From the NCBI RefSeq assembly GCF_900176465.1, contig NZ_FWXR01000017.1, forward strand, positions 42,794 to 106,793: DNA of 64,000 bases, given 5' to 3'. The notes below the pieces were generated by a model. The model searched no databases, was not told the DNA's origin, and worked only from the letters and a program-made list of their open reading frames with translations. Origin of the DNA: Fulvimarina manganoxydans. Its GTDB lineage: Bacteria > Pseudomonadota > Alphaproteobacteria > Rhizobiales > Rhizobiaceae. Shown piece after piece: positions 1-9,757 of this stretch. A program made the translations under genes and the position numbers. Every line of letters begins with the position of its first letter. The stretch's first letter is position 1.

Positions 1-962
1 GCCGCAGCGACGGTCAGCGAGGGATCGGCCCAGGTCTCTGCCCCGTCGGGCGCGACGCCCACAGCGAGATCGAGATAGAGCCCGATCGCCATGCCGGCGG
101 CTTTCGCACGCGCCTGGGCCTGAGCGAGCTGCTCGTCGGCCTCGAACTGCAGCCATTCATGGAAGAGGACGGCGTCGGGATTGGCCGCCTCGAAGGCCTC
201 GACCGCTGCGCCGCTTCGGTCCTTCAGCGCCTCCGGCCAGCCATGCCAGCCGGCATGGCCACCCTTTTCGACCTGATCGGCCGAGATCGCCTCGAAGAGG
301 GCGAAGGCATGAAGCGCCGCCCCGCCATCGGCACGAAAGCGTTCGAAGGCCTGGGCGTCCGCGATCGCCTCGCGCCGGGCCTCGAAGATCGTCTTCAAGA
401 GCCGGTTCTTGAGCCGCGCCACAGCGGGATAATCGACGAGATCGCCGTCAAAGGCCTCGAACATCTCCGGCACCTCACGGCGAAGGGTGTCGATCGCCTG
501 GCGTCCGCCATCCAGCCGGTCGATCGCCAGATAGAGCGGATTGACGAAGCGCCGGGTCGAGGGGGAATAGGGCGAGAAGCGCCCACCATCAGCCATGAAC
601 AAAGCATGGAGCGGATTGACGCCGACGAAGGACGCCCCCTCCCCCGCCGCGATGACCGCAAGCCGCGCCAGATCCTCGAAATCCCCCATGCCGAGATTGC
701 GCTCGGAGCGCAGCCCATAGAGCTGGCAGGCGATGCCCCAGCGGCGATGCTCGGCGATCGAGGGCGGCAAGGCGCAGCTGCGCGAGGGCGTCGATCGCGC
801 TTCGGAAAAGCCGCCGGCCTCGCCGGTCTCGGGGTCGACGGAGAGCGCTTTGAGCAGGGCTTCCTTCGCCGCGTCCGATATCTCCTTATGCTCGCCCATT
901 TCCGAACGATAGGCGATCTGGATGCCATGGCTTTCAGCGAGTTGGTCGAGGCGTTCGCTCAT
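1..962 (-). CDS. malQ: 4-alpha-glucanotransferase (amylomaltase), N-terminal part
   Basis: The gene runs off the left edge; about 320 codons are visible. MalQ moves alpha-1,4-glucan segments between malto-oligosaccharides in the cytoplasm. The translation starts MSERLDQLAESHGIQIAYRS and contains RRWGIACQLYGLRSERNLGMGDFEDL followed by VGVNPLHALF, the standard GH77 N-terminal landmarks (shown here in pieces: W-G-x-x-x-Q-L-Y-x-L-R-S, then G-D-F-x-D-L, then N-P-L-H-A-L). The ATG overlaps the treZ stop in an ATGA, so the two are co-transcribed and translationally coupled. The catalytic residues lie outside the window. Family assignment is firm; completeness cannot be judged. Confidence 0.9.
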   Translation of the reverse strand, partial: MSERLDQLAESHGIQIAYRSEMGEHKEISDAAKEALLKALSVDPETGEAGGFSEARSTPSRSCALPPSIAEHRRWGIACQLYGLRSERNLGMGDFEDLARLAVIAAGEGASFVGVNPLHALFMADGGRFSPYSPSTRRFVNPLYLAIDRLDGGRQAIDTLRREVPEMFEAFDGDLVDYPAVARLKNRLLKTIFEARREAIADAQAFERFRADGGAALHAFALFEAISADQVEKGGHAGWHGWPEALKDRSGAAVEAFEAANPDAVLFHEWLQFEADEQLAQAQARAKAAGMAIGLYLDLAVGVAPDGAETWADPSLTVAA

Positions 963-2845
963 GCGACGGCTCCGGCGATAAGAGACTGGTGGGCGAGGCG
1001 AAAGACGACCGAGGTGCCTGGCAGGCTGCCTTCGGCGAGCGCCTTGTCGGCCTCGGCTGGATAGGCGTGAACGAGGTGCCCGCCGGTCAGATCGGTGCTG
1101 GTGAGGCTCGATGGCAGCGGCCAGGGCTCGTCGTCGAGATTGGCGAAGAGATGGAGGACTTGCCCGTCCTTCAACGTCCAGGCGACCGAAAAGGCCAGCG
1201 AACCATCGGCGACATGATAGCTGCCGCAGCCCGGCGGAATATCGTTAAGAAGCGGCACGATCACGTCCTGGCGGATCGCCAGAAGCCGGCGGACCTGCGC
1301 AAGGCGACGCCGGTGATTGGGACGCTTCAGCACCGACCAGTCGAGAGACGAGGCCGCAAAGGTCGTCAGCGAATTGGGGTCCGGGATCAGATCGCGCGAA
1401 TGCTCGTCCCGGAAGGCGGCGAATTTGGCGAATTCGGCGCGCCGGCCATTGCTCACCGCCTCGCCGAGTTCGCCGTCGAAATCGGTGAAGAAGCAGAAGG
1501 GATGGGTCTCGCCCCATTCCTCGCCCATGAACATCAGCGGGATCTGCGGCGACAGGAGAAGAATCGCCTGAGCGCATTCGACCATGCGGCGGGAGGCGAG
1601 ATCGGTGAGCCGCTCGCCAAAGGCCCGATTGCCGATCTGATCATGGTTCTGAATGAAATTGACGAAGGCTGTCGGCGGCAGATGCTCGGAGGAGGTGCCG
1701 ACCTTCTTGTCGCGATGGGCGGAATAGTCGCCCTGGAAGACGAAGCCGGTGGCGAGCGCTCGGGCAAGCTGGGAGACGCTCGCCTTCAGATAGTCCTCGT
1801 AATAGCCCTCCTGCTCGTGGGTCGCGAGCACATGGACGGTGTGATGAACGTCGTCGTTCCACTCGCCCGAGACGAGAAGCGGCTTGCCGGCCTCGCCCCG
1901 CTCGATATGCCAGGTGATGTTGCGGTCGTCCTCGGTGGTCAGATGGACATGCCGGGCCGGAAAGCGCTCGCGCACGGCCGCGGCGAGTTCCTTGACCAGC
2001 GGCGTGTCCGTCGTGTCCTTGATGGAATCGATCGCATCGAGCCTGAGGCCGTCAATGCGATATTCTTCCAGCCAGAACAGGGCATTGTCGATCATGAACC
2101 GGCGGACCGGCGCCTCGTCATAAGCGATCGCCGGGCCCCAGGGCGTATGAATGTCCTCATGGAAGAATTCGGACGCATAGGCGCCGAGATAATTCCCGTC
2201 CGGTCCGAAATGGTTGTAGACCACATCGAGAAACACCATCAGCCCGCGCTTATGGGCTTCGTCGACGAGGCGCTTCAGCCCTTCCGCCCCACCATAGGCT
2301 TCATGCGGGCAGTAGAGCAGCACGCCGTCATAGCCCCAGCCGCGACGGCCGCCGAATTGGGCGACGGGTAGAAGCTCGATGGCGGTGATGCCGGTCGCCT
2401 TCAGATGATCGAGCTTCTCGCAGATGCCCTCGAAGGTGCCGGCCGGCGTGAAGGTGCCGGTGTGAAGCTCGTAGAAGACCGTCTCGGCCCAGGGGCGCCC
2501 GTTCCATTCGGGCGCTTCCCATCGATAGGCCGCCGGATCGACGAGGACCGAGAGGGAATGGACATTGCCGAACTGCTGGCGCGAGGCCGGGTCTGGCACG
2601 ATCAGGCCGCTCTCCAGGCGAAAGCCGTAAGCCCCGCCCGGTGCGATCCGATCCGTCGTCAGACGCCACCAACCGGCCTCGTCCTTTTCCATCGCCAGAA
2701 AGTCGGACGGTTTGCCCGCCTCGTCGCCGATTGCCAGCTCGATCGACGGGGCGGAGGGCGCCCAGAGGCGAAATTCCGCCCCCCCTTCGACGAAGCGCGG
2801 CCCCCATAGCGTCTCGTAAGCGAAGCGATCATCGGACAGTGTCAT
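959..2845 (-). CDS. treZ: malto-oligosyltrehalose trehalohydrolase
   Basis: TreZ (GH13) releases trehalose from maltooligosyl-trehalose made by TreY. The 628-aa protein has an N-terminal CBM48/E-set region (RLWAPSAPSIELAI), then the amylase barrel with DVVYNHFGPDGNY, the nucleophile motif GLRLDAIDSI, the acid in LTTEDDRN, and NHDQIGNRAFGERL carrying the transition-state Asp. The ATG at 2845 is preferred over an upstream in-frame TTG at 2878 because family homology begins at MTLSDDRFAYETLWGPRF. The stop overlaps malQ by four bases. treY is expected further left but is not visible. The role in trehalose synthesis from glycogen-type glucans, usually for osmotic or desiccation stress, is family knowledge. 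Confidence 0.95.
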   Translation of the reverse strand: MTLSDDRFAYETLWGPRFVEGGAEFRLWAPSAPSIELAIGDEAGKPSDFLAMEKDEAGWWRLTTDRIAPGGAYGFRLESGLIVPDPASRQQFGNVHSLSVLVDPAAYRWEAPEWNGRPWAETVFYELHTGTFTPAGTFEGICEKLDHLKATGITAIELLPVAQFGGRRGWGYDGVLLYCPHEAYGGAEGLKRLVDEAHKRGLMVFLDVVYNHFGPDGNYLGAYASEFFHEDIHTPWGPAIAYDEAPVRRFMIDNALFWLEEYRIDGLRLDAIDSIKDTTDTPLVKELAAAVRERFPARHVHLTTEDDRNITWHIERGEAGKPLLVSGEWNDDVHHTVHVLATHEQEGYYEDYLKASVSQLARALATGFVFQGDYSAHRDKKVGTSSEHLPPTAFVNFIQNHDQIGNRAFGERLTDLASRRMVECAQAILLLSPQIPLMFMGEEWGETHPFCFFTDFDGELGEAVSNGRRAEFAKFAAFRDEHSRDLIPDPNSLTTFAASSLDWSVLKRPNHRRRLAQVRRLLAIRQDVIVPLLNDIPPGCGSYHVADGSLAFSVAWTLKDGQVLHLFANLDDEPWPLPSSLTSTDLTGGHLVHAYPAEADKALAEGSLPGTSVVFRLAHQSLIAGAVA

Positions 2846-3144
2846 GGTCTCGATCTTTGCCCTTCCCGCGCCGGTCAAGGCTTTGCGCGCTCAGTCCGGC
2901 TTGGTTCATCTGTTTGGAGCATCGGACGACGCATCGCCGGATGATGCCGGCGCCGTTCGACCGATTGCGTGTTGGGGGCCTAACTAAAGCGACAGCGGAG
3001 GCTTCCACCCCCGATGGGCCGTGAATTTTCCGTGGCCGGCGGTGAAGGCGCTTGGTGGGACATCTATGGGCGAGGATTCCGGACCAAGTTTCGTTGTCAG
3101 AAACGCGAGCAAGGCATAAATTGATGCCATCTCGGAGCACAACC

Positions 3145-3399
3145 ATGCCGACACTTCGCCTAACCCCGGATATCGAAGACCGTCTCATTGCCGTTGCAAA
3201 GCGAACGGGACGGTCCATGAATGCCCTCGCTGAAGAGGCGATCTTGAAGCATATCAGCGATCTGGAGCGTCTGGACGATCAAGGCGACAAAGTGGTCGCG
3301 GAAGCCAAACGTCAATCGTCACTTATAGGCAAGGACGCTTTGGAAGCCGAAACGCTCGACGAATGGGCCGTCGTGACAGACCGGTCCGGCTGGCGTTGA
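3145..3399 (+). CDS. ribbon-helix-helix antitoxin of a type II toxin-antitoxin pair
   Basis: This 84-aa protein starts MPTLRLTPDIEDRLIAVAKR and continues TGRSMNALAEEAILKHISDL, a typical ribbon-helix-helix DNA-binding fold: a short beta strand (residues 3-7) followed by two helices with the GRS turn. Such antitoxins bind their own promoter and neutralise the toxin through the C-terminal tail. The start is the ATG at 3145, where the RHH strand begins; the open frame extends upstream without homology. The toxin frame starts inside this gene's 3' end, so the two are translationally coupled. RHH antitoxins of this sort are more often paired with RelE/ParE toxins, but here the partner is MazF-like. 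Confidence 0.82.
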   Translation: MPTLRLTPDIEDRLIAVAKRTGRSMNALAEEAILKHISDLERLDDQGDKVVAEAKRQSSLIGKDALEAETLDEWAVVTDRSGWR

Positions 3400-3665
3400 A
3401 ACGCGGCGATCTGATTACGGTCGTCATACCCGGCGCTTACGGCAAGCCGCGTCCAGCGATCGTGCTCCAATCGGACCTCTTCGAATGGCATCCTTCGATA
3501 TCCATCGCGCCGATCACGGGAGAGCTCAGACCAACACCGCTCTTCCGGATCGGCATTGAGCCCAACCAAGGCAATGGGCTGACAAAACCCTCCCAGATCA
3601 TGATCGACAAGGTGCAGACGATCCCACGCGATAAGGTCGGGCAAGTGATTGGGCCGGATCGATGA
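3363..3665 (+). CDS. MazF/PemK-family mRNA interferase toxin
   Basis: The product (100 aa from the ATG at 3363) contains KRGDLITVVIPGAYGKPRPA followed by IVLQSD, the diagnostic beta-barrel N-terminus of MazF/PemK endoribonucleases, then APITGEL and a C-terminal KPSQIMIDKVQTIPR. The conserved Arg of RGD and the Thr of ITGEL match the family's catalytic positions. An alternative start is TTG at 3396, which overlaps the antitoxin stop (TTGA) and would begin exactly at MKRGDLITV; this is arguably closer to typical family length. Either way the toxin is coupled to the upstream antitoxin. The expected activity is ribosome-independent cleavage of mRNA at short motifs. Confidence 0.85.
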   Translation: MGRRDRPVRLALKRGDLITVVIPGAYGKPRPAIVLQSDLFEWHPSISIAPITGELRPTPLFRIGIEPNQGNGLTKPSQIMIDKVQTIPRDKVGQVIGPDR

Positions 3666-3786
3666 AGACACGATGAGGGCGGTTGATCAGGCACTTGCCA
3701 GGTGGTTCGGCTTGCCGAGCGCCTGATCGACATTGCGGCGGACCGAAGCCCGCCGCCACTTAAACAGATCTGGCGCCTGCCGGTCC

Positions 3787-4878
3787 TCAAGCCGCCGCCA
3801 TCTGCCCCTGCCCCGCCTGACCGCGCACCAGATGATGGATGAAGCCGAGCTTCTCGATCACCGCCGGGGCGAGGACGAACGGATAGAGGTCGTCATGGCC
3901 CATGGCACGGTTGAAGGAGTTGAGGGCGGCCGAAACAGCAAACCACGCATCGGTGATCTCTTCGATCGTCGTGTTGGCCGCATAGGGGTCGAAATCGATC
4001 TGGGTCGTCAGGAGCCCGCGATCCTTGACGCGCGGATCGACGACGACGCCGAAGCTGTGGCCGACCTCCAGCGTATCGACGATGTGAAGATAATGGGCCC
4101 AGGTCTCGGCAAAATCTTCCCAGGCATGGGCACCAGCATAGGATGAGACATATTCGTTCTGCCAGTCCGGCTTCGGACCATTGGCATAGTGACGCTTCAG
4201 CGCCTCGCCGTAATCCTCCGTGTCGTCGCCGAAGAGCGCGCGGCAGGCTTCGAGCGCGCCGGGATTGCCGTCGCGCACGATCCGGTCCCAATACCAGTGG
4301 CCGACCTCGTGGCGGAAATGGCCGAGAAGCGTGCGATAGGGCTCGCCCATCGCCTCGCGGCGCTTGACGCGCTCGGCATCGTCGGCCTCGACGAGGGCGA
4401 TGGTGATGAGCCCGCGATCATGCCCTGTCATGACATTGCCGGGCTGACCGCTGTCTTCCGCCAGAAAGTCGAAGCCGAGCCCCTCTTCATGCTCTGTGCG
4501 GGTGACCAGCGGCAGCCTCCAACGGATGAGGGCATAGAACAGCCGGCGCTTGGCGATTTCCATCTTTTGCCAGAGCCTGACATTTTCCGGGTCCGAGGCG
4601 TCGGGAACGGTCTCATTGTGTCGGCAGGCCAGACAGAAGGTCGCCTCGTCCGAGGTCGGAATCAGCCAGTTGCAGACGCCGAACTGATAATTGTCGCAAT
4701 ATTTCCAGGTCGGCTGATCCGAATGGGACCCCGCCTCCTTCCAGAAACCGTCCTCCGGATCGAGCGCGACCATCCGGTCGCTCAACGCATCATAGCCCAG
4801 CGCCCGCTCGCAGCGCTCGCAAGTGACGTTTTCGAAATACACAACCTGATCACAGGCCGGGCAGGAAAAGAGCTTCAT
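3787..4878 (-). CDS. zinc-ribbon and zinc-dependent metallopeptidase (Peptidase_Mx type)
   Basis: This 363-aa protein begins MKLFSCPACDQVVYFENVTC and continues ERCERALGYD: two CxxC pairs forming a zinc ribbon (residues 6-24). Further on it has CNWLIPTSDEATFCLACRHN, another cysteine cluster, and HFRHEVGHWYWDRIV, an HExxH-like H-E-x-G-H helix expected to bind catalytic zinc. This matches the Pfam-type zinc-ribbon plus putative zinc-binding metallopeptidase family of proteobacteria. The start is placed at the ATG at 4878, where the zinc ribbon begins, rather than the longer open frame to 5004. It is divergent from the transglutaminase-DUF2126 gene across a 223-bp gap. A role in processing products of that gene is inference. 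Confidence 0.82.
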   Translation of the reverse strand: MKLFSCPACDQVVYFENVTCERCERALGYDALSDRMVALDPEDGFWKEAGSHSDQPTWKYCDNYQFGVCNWLIPTSDEATFCLACRHNETVPDASDPENVRLWQKMEIAKRRLFYALIRWRLPLVTRTEHEEGLGFDFLAEDSGQPGNVMTGHDRGLITIALVEADDAERVKRREAMGEPYRTLLGHFRHEVGHWYWDRIVRDGNPGALEACRALFGDDTEDYGEALKRHYANGPKPDWQNEYVSSYAGAHAWEDFAETWAHYLHIVDTLEVGHSFGVVVDPRVKDRGLLTTQIDFDPYAANTTIEEITDAWFAVSAALNSFNRAMGHDDLYPFVLAPAVIEKLGFIHHLVRGQAGQGQMAAA

Positions 4879-5101
4879 ATTGGGGTCCGAAATGAGGCGG
4901 GGCACGCCAGTGGGCATTGGCGCAACAATCGATGGAAGATCATTTGGTTCCAGAGCTTTGCCCGAGCCCTTGCAGGCCTGACCATCTCCGAGATGCGCAG
5001 GCATGACGCTCCGGTTGCGGCATATTTAGGCGTTCAAGTGCTTGTCGCGCAGCATTCAGGCGGTAATCTTCGGGATGTGACGCCAACCAACGAAAGCGCC
5101 C

Positions 5102-8100
5102 ATGTCGATCCTCGCCAGCCTCTATCATCTGACGCATTATCGCTATGACAGGCCCGTTCGGCTCGGGCCGCAGCTGATCCGACTGCGACCGGCTCCCCAT
5201 TCGCGCACGCGCGTTCCGTCATACTCCCTGCGGGTGACGCCGGAGAACCACTTCGTCAACTGGCAGCAGGATCCGTTCGGCAATTACATTGCGCGTTTCG
5301 TGTTTCCCGAGAAGGTGACCGAGTTCAAGATCGAGGTCGATCTTCTTGCCGACATGACCGTCTACAATCCCTTCGACTTTTTCGTCGAAGAGGCGGCGGA
5401 AAACTGGCCCTTCGACTACGATCCGGACGTCAAGAAGGAGCTGGAATCCTATCTCGATCCCGAGCCGGCGGGCGAGAAGCTCAAAGCTTTCCTGAAGGAG
5501 ATCGATCGCTCCGAGCAAAGGACGATCGACTTTTTGGTCGGCCTTAACCAGAAGATCGAAAACCATGTCGATTATCTCGTGCGCATGGAGCCGGGCGTGC
5601 AGACGCCCGAGGAGACGCTGACGAAAAAGTCCGGCTCCTGCCGCGACTCCTCCTGGCTCCTCGTCCAGGTTCTGCGCCATCTCGGCTTTGCCGCTCGCTT
5701 CGTCTCCGGCTATCTGATCCAGCTCAAGCCCGACGTCGTCGCGCTCGACGGGCCGGCCGGCACCTCCTACGATTTCACCGATCTCCATGCCTGGACGGAA
5801 GTCTATCTGCCAGGCGCCGGCTGGATCGGCCTCGATCCGACATCCGGCCTTCTGACAGGCGAAAGCCATGTGCCGCTCGCCGCAACGCCGCATTTCCGCT
5901 CGGCCGCGCCAATCTCAGGCGGCGTCGACTATGCCGAGGTCGAATTCGACTTCGACATGCGCGTCGAACGCATCTCCGAGCGTCCCCGTGTCACCTATCC
6001 CTTCTCCGAAGAGAGCTGGGAGGCGCTCGACGAGCTTGGCGAGAAAGTCGATGCCGAGCTGAAGGCCAATGACGTGCGCCTCACCATGGGCGGCGAGCCG
6101 ACCTTCGTCTCGATCGACGATTTCGAGACGCCGGAATGGAATTCCGACGCGACTGGCCCGATGAAACGGGGCCTTGCCGACGATCTCATCCGGCGCCTGC
6201 GCGAGCGCTTCGCGCCCGGCGGCTTTCTCCATTACGGCCAGGGCAAGTGGTATCCCGGCGAGACCCTGCCGCGCTGGACCTTCTCGCTCTATTGGCGCAA
6301 GGACGGAAAACCGATCTGGTCGAACCCGGATTTCGTCGCCCGCGAGGACGAGCGCAGACCCATTTCGGCGGCCGAATCGGAAGCCTTTACGGAAAAGGTC
6401 GCGGCCAGCCTCGGCATCGACACCGGAAACGTGCTCGCGGCCTATGAGGACGCGGCTTATTGGATCGCGCGCGAGGCGCAGCTGCCGAACAATGTCGATC
6501 CGACCGACTCCAAGCTGGAGGACCGGGAGGAGCGCGCCCGCATCGCCGCCGTCTTCGATCGCGGGCTCGACACGCCGACCGGCCATGTCCTGCCGCTCCA
6601 GGCCTGGCAGGCTCGCTCGCGGCGCGTCGCCTGGTATTCCGAGCGCTGGCGCACCCGGCGCAAGCGCCTCTTCCTGGTGCCGGGCGATTCCGCCCTCGGC
6701 TATCGCCTGCCGCTCTCAGCCCTGCCGTGGATTCCGAAGGGCAAATACCCTTACCTCTACACCCAGGATCCCACTCAGCGCTTCCCGCCGCTGCCGCCCC
6801 GCTCGCGCCAGCAATATGGCCGAGTCGAGATGCAACAGCACAGCCCCGGCGCCGGCCAGGCCATGGAGGTCGGCGAAGACGGCGCGCCGCGCATGCGCCA
6901 ATGGATGGAGCCACTGGAGGATCTCGACGACTATCCCGACTACGGCCCGGTTCCTGGCGATTCCGGCGGCAATTTCGTCACCGTCGATGGGCCGGGGGAG
7001 ATCGAGGCCTCGGTGCGAACTGCGCTGTCCATCGAACCGCGCGATGGCAAGCTATGCGTCTTCATGCCCCCAGTCGCTTTCACGGAGGCTTATCTCGACC
7101 TTCTCGGCGCCGTCGAAGAGGTGGCGAGCGAGATGAACCTGCCCGTGCAGATCGAGGGCTATCAGCCGCCGTTCGATCCGCGCCTCAATGTCATCCGCGT
7201 CGCACCCGACCCTGGCGTCGTCGAGGTCAACGTCCATCCGGCCCGCTCCTGGCAGGAAGCCAAGGAGATCACCACCGGCGTCTATGAGGACGCCCGCCAG
7301 TCGCGACTGGGCACCGATAAATTCATGATTGACGGCAAGCATGCCGGCACCGGCGGCGGCAATCACGTCGTGGTCGGCGGAGCGACGCCGCTCGACTCGC
7401 CCTTCCTGCGCCGGCCAGACCTCCTGAAATCCCTGGTCCTCTATTGGCAGCGCCACCCCTCGCTCTCCTATCTCTTCTCAGGGCTTTTCATCGGCCCGAC
7501 GAGCCAGGCGCCGCGCATCGACGAGGCCCGCCACGACCAGCTTTACGAGCTGGAAATCGCCATGGCGCAGGTGACGCCCGATTCATGGAATACGCCGCCC
7601 TGGCTGGTCGACCGTCTGTTCCGCAATCTCCTCATCGACGTGACCGGCAACACCCACCGGGCCGAGATATGCATCGATAAGCTCTATTCGCCGGACGGGC
7701 CGACGGGCCGGCTGGGTCTCGTGGAATTCCGCGGCTTCGAGATGCCGCCAGACGCCAAGATGAGCCTTGCCCAGCAGCTGCTCATCCGCTCGCTGATCGC
7801 CAAATTCTGGAAGCGGCCGGAAGACGGCAAATTCGTGCGCTGGGGTACCAATCTCCATGACCGCTTCATGCTGCCCGAATTCGTCTGGGCCGATTTCCTC
7901 GACGTGCTTGGCGATCTGGGACGCGACGGCTATCCGATCCGGCCCGAATGGTTCGAGGCCCAGGCCGAATTCCGCTTCCCCTTCTGCGGCAAGATCGAGC
8001 GTGAGGGCATCGATTTGGAACTGCGTCAGGCGCTCGAGCCCTGGCATGTCATGGGCGAGACCGGGGCGATCGGCGGCACGGTCCGCTTCGTCGACTCCTC

Positions 8101-8533
8101 GGTCGAGCGGGTGCAGGTCAAGTTGTCGAATTTCGACAAGGCCCGCCACATCGTCACCTGCAATGGCCGCGAAGTGCCGATGACGGCGACCGGGCGCGGC
8201 ACGGAGGCGGTCGCGGGTGTGCGCTACAAGGCGTGGCAGCCGCCATCGGGCCTCCACCCAACGATCCCCGTCCATGCGCCTCTAACCTTCGACATCTATG
8301 ATCGCTGGTCACGCCGCTCGCTGGGCGGCTGCGTCTATCACGTCGCCCATCCGGGCGGGCGCAACTACGACACCTTCCCGATCAATTCCTACGAGGCCGA
8401 AGCACGGCGTCTCGCCCGCTTCCAGCCGATCAACCATACGGGCGGGCATTACGATCCGGTTCGGGAAATCCCCGATCCGTCCTTCCCGATGACGCTTGAT
8501 CTCAGACGTCCAGCCTTTCTGGCGACCCAGTGA
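5102..8533 (+). CDS. transglutaminase-like protein with DUF2126 (predicted amidoligase) domain
   Basis: This 1143-aa protein has three parts. Residues about 1-90 are the bacterial transglutaminase N-terminal beta region ([20 protein letters not shown]). Residues about 150-270 are a papain-like transglutaminase core with Cys in [12 protein letters not shown] (about residue 180), His in [10 protein letters not shown] (about 229) and Asp in GLDPTSGL (about 244), so the triad looks intact. From about residue 320 ([16 protein letters not shown]) to the C-terminus is DUF2126, which comparative genomics has proposed to be a glutamine-synthetase/GCS-like amidoligase. The protein may therefore both form and break peptide or isopeptide bonds. 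A terminator follows. The length is usual for the family. Substrates are unknown. Confidence 0.9.
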   Translation: MSILASLYHLTHYRYDRPVRLGPQLIRLRPAPHSRTRVPSYSLRVTPENHFVNWQQDPFGNYIARFVFPEKVTEFKIEVDLLADMTVYNPFDFFVEEAAENWPFDYDPDVKKELESYLDPEPAGEKLKAFLKEIDRSEQRTIDFLVGLNQKIENHVDYLVRMEPGVQTPEETLTKKSGSCRDSSWLLVQVLRHLGFAARFVSGYLIQLKPDVVALDGPAGTSYDFTDLHAWTEVYLPGAGWIGLDPTSGLLTGESHVPLAATPHFRSAAPISGGVDYAEVEFDFDMRVERISERPRVTYPFSEESWEALDELGEKVDAELKANDVRLTMGGEPTFVSIDDFETPEWNSDATGPMKRGLADDLIRRLRERFAPGGFLHYGQGKWYPGETLPRWTFSLYWRKDGKPIWSNPDFVAREDERRPISAAESEAFTEKVAASLGIDTGNVLAAYEDAAYWIAREAQLPNNVDPTDSKLEDREERARIAAVFDRGLDTPTGHVLPLQAWQARSRRVAWYSERWRTRRKRLFLVPGDSALGYRLPLSALPWIPKGKYPYLYTQDPTQRFPPLPPRSRQQYGRVEMQQHSPGAGQAMEVGEDGAPRMRQWMEPLEDLDDYPDYGPVPGDSGGNFVTVDGPGEIEASVRTALSIEPRDGKLCVFMPPVAFTEAYLDLLGAVEEVASEMNLPVQIEGYQPPFDPRLNVIRVAPDPGVVEVNVHPARSWQEAKEITTGVYEDARQSRLGTDKFMIDGKHAGTGGGNHVVVGGATPLDSPFLRRPDLLKSLVLYWQRHPSLSYLFSGLFIGPTSQAPRIDEARHDQLYELEIAMAQVTPDSWNTPPWLVDRLFRNLLIDVTGNTHRAEICIDKLYSPDGPTGRLGLVEFRGFEMPPDAKMSLAQQLLIRSLIAKFWKRPEDGKFVRWGTNLHDRFMLPEFVWADFLDVLGDLGRDGYPIRPEWFEAQAEFRFPFCGKIEREGIDLELRQALEPWHVMGETGAIGGTVRFVDSSVERVQVKLSNFDKARHIVTCNGREVPMTATGRGTEAVAGVRYKAWQPPSGLHPTIPVHAPLTFDIYDRWSRRSLGGCVYHVAHPGGRNYDTFPINSYEAEARRLARFQPINHTGGHYDPVREIPDPSFPMTLDLRRPAFLATQ

Positions 8534-8555
8534 GGATTTGAACGACGATGGAGCG

Positions 8556-8585
8556 AGAGGCCTTACGGGAAACCGTAGGGCCTCT
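8556..8585 (+). terminator. hairpin terminator after the DUF2126 gene
   Basis: A 13-bp stem (AGAGGCC T TACGG pairing with CCGTA G GGCCTCT, one T-G pair) closes on a GAAA tetraloop and is followed by TCATCTTTCT. It lies 22 bases after the DUF2126 stop codon, and it argues that the next gene starts downstream of it. Confidence 0.75.
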
Positions 8586-8643
8586 TCATCTTTCTGGGAT
8601 CGAAGCGCTTGCTCTCAAGGCACGGCAAAGGTCCAATGGGACG

Positions 8644-9723
8644 ATGGGAATGGACGTGAGCGCACCCATGATGATGGCGATCGTGACAACCGGAACGGGC
8701 GGCACCGACAAGCTCGAAAATCGCCAGGTCCCGATTCCGGTTCCGAGGCCGGAGGATGTCGTCCTTAAAGTTCTCGCGGCGGGGGTCAACAACACCGAGA
8801 TCAACACGCGCCTCGGCTGGTATTCGTCTTCCGTGCGCGACGGGACGGCGGATGCTGGAGAGGATGCGGCACGTCCCGATGGTGGCTGGAACCAGGCAAC
8901 GCCCTTTCCCTTCATCCAGGGCACCGATTGCTGCGGCGAGATCGTCGCCGTCGGCGAGGCGGTGGACAAGCGGCGGTTGGGCGAACGGGTGATCGTGCGG
9001 GCCTGCATGCGCGCCCATGGCTTCGATCAGATGGAAACCCGCTGGCTCGGCTCGGATTTCGACGGCGCCTTCGCCGAGTTCGTTCTCGTGCCGGCGGGCG
9101 AGGCCTTTCGCGTCGACTGCGAATGGAGCGATGCCGAGCTCGCCTCGATCCCTTGCGCCTACGGCACGGCCGAGAACATGCTCCACCGGGCGGGCGTCAC
9201 CGAGGGCATGCGGGTTCTCGTCCCCGGCGCCTCGGGCGGGGTCGGCTCGGCCGTCATCCAGCTTGCCAAACGCCGGGGCGCGGAGGTGATCGCCATCACC
9301 AGCCCATCCAAGCGCGATCTCGTCGTCGGCTTCGGGGCCGATAGAGTTCTGGCGCGCGATGACGATCCAGTCGCCCAGCTCGGGGCCGAAAGCATCGACA
9401 TCGTCGTCGACAATGTGGGCGGAGCGAACTTCGGCGTCATGCTGGCACTTCTGCGCCGGGGCGGCCGCTATGTCTCATCGGGTGCGATCGCTGGCCCAAT
9501 CGTCGAGCTCGACATGCGGGTGATGTATCTGAAGGACATCACGCTGATCGGCTGCACCGCCTGGGACGAACCGATCTTTCCCAATCTCGTCTCCTATATC
9601 GAAAAAGGCGAGATCAGGCCCTTGGTCTCGCGCACTTACCCACTCGATCGGATCGCGGAGGCCCAAGATGCCTTCACGACCAAGGCGCATGCCGGAAAGA
9701 TCGTGCTCATCCCGCCCGCCTGA
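8644..9723 (+). CDS. zinc-independent-looking MDR alcohol dehydrogenase / quinone-reductase family oxidoreductase
   Basis: A medium-chain dehydrogenase/reductase of about 359 aa. The N-terminal GroES-like domain contains VVLKVLAAGVNNTEINTRLG and PFIQGTDCCGEIVAVGEAV; the Rossmann half has VLVPGASGGVGSAVIQLAKR, the NAD(P)-binding G-x-G-x-x-G motif, and KRDLVVGFGADRVLARDDD. The NNTEINTR segment has Asn where the catalytic-zinc Cys of true alcohol dehydrogenases sits, so a zinc-free, NADPH:quinone-reductase-like chemistry is more likely. The start is uncertain: ATGs at 8644, 8650 and 8668-8674 are all possible, but the upstream terminator excludes the longer frame. The substrate is unknown. It converges on the GGDEF-EAL gene. 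Confidence 0.85.
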   Translation: MGMDVSAPMMMAIVTTGTGGTDKLENRQVPIPVPRPEDVVLKVLAAGVNNTEINTRLGWYSSSVRDGTADAGEDAARPDGGWNQATPFPFIQGTDCCGEIVAVGEAVDKRRLGERVIVRACMRAHGFDQMETRWLGSDFDGAFAEFVLVPAGEAFRVDCEWSDAELASIPCAYGTAENMLHRAGVTEGMRVLVPGASGGVGSAVIQLAKRRGAEVIAITSPSKRDLVVGFGADRVLARDDDPVAQLGAESIDIVVDNVGGANFGVMLALLRRGGRYVSSGAIAGPIVELDMRVMYLKDITLIGCTAWDEPIFPNLVSYIEKGEIRPLVSRTYPLDRIAEAQDAFTTKAHAGKIVLIPPA

Positions 9724-9757
9724 TCCTCCGCAGCTTCTAATGGCGGTGAAGCGCTCT

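Noticed and set aside
989..2371. 460-codon open frame on the plus strand opposite treZ
   Set aside because: Antisense to a clear treZ; a typical GC-rich shadow frame.
8548..8643. Longer start for the MDR oxidoreductase
   Set aside because: It would place the start inside the terminator hairpin of the preceding gene.
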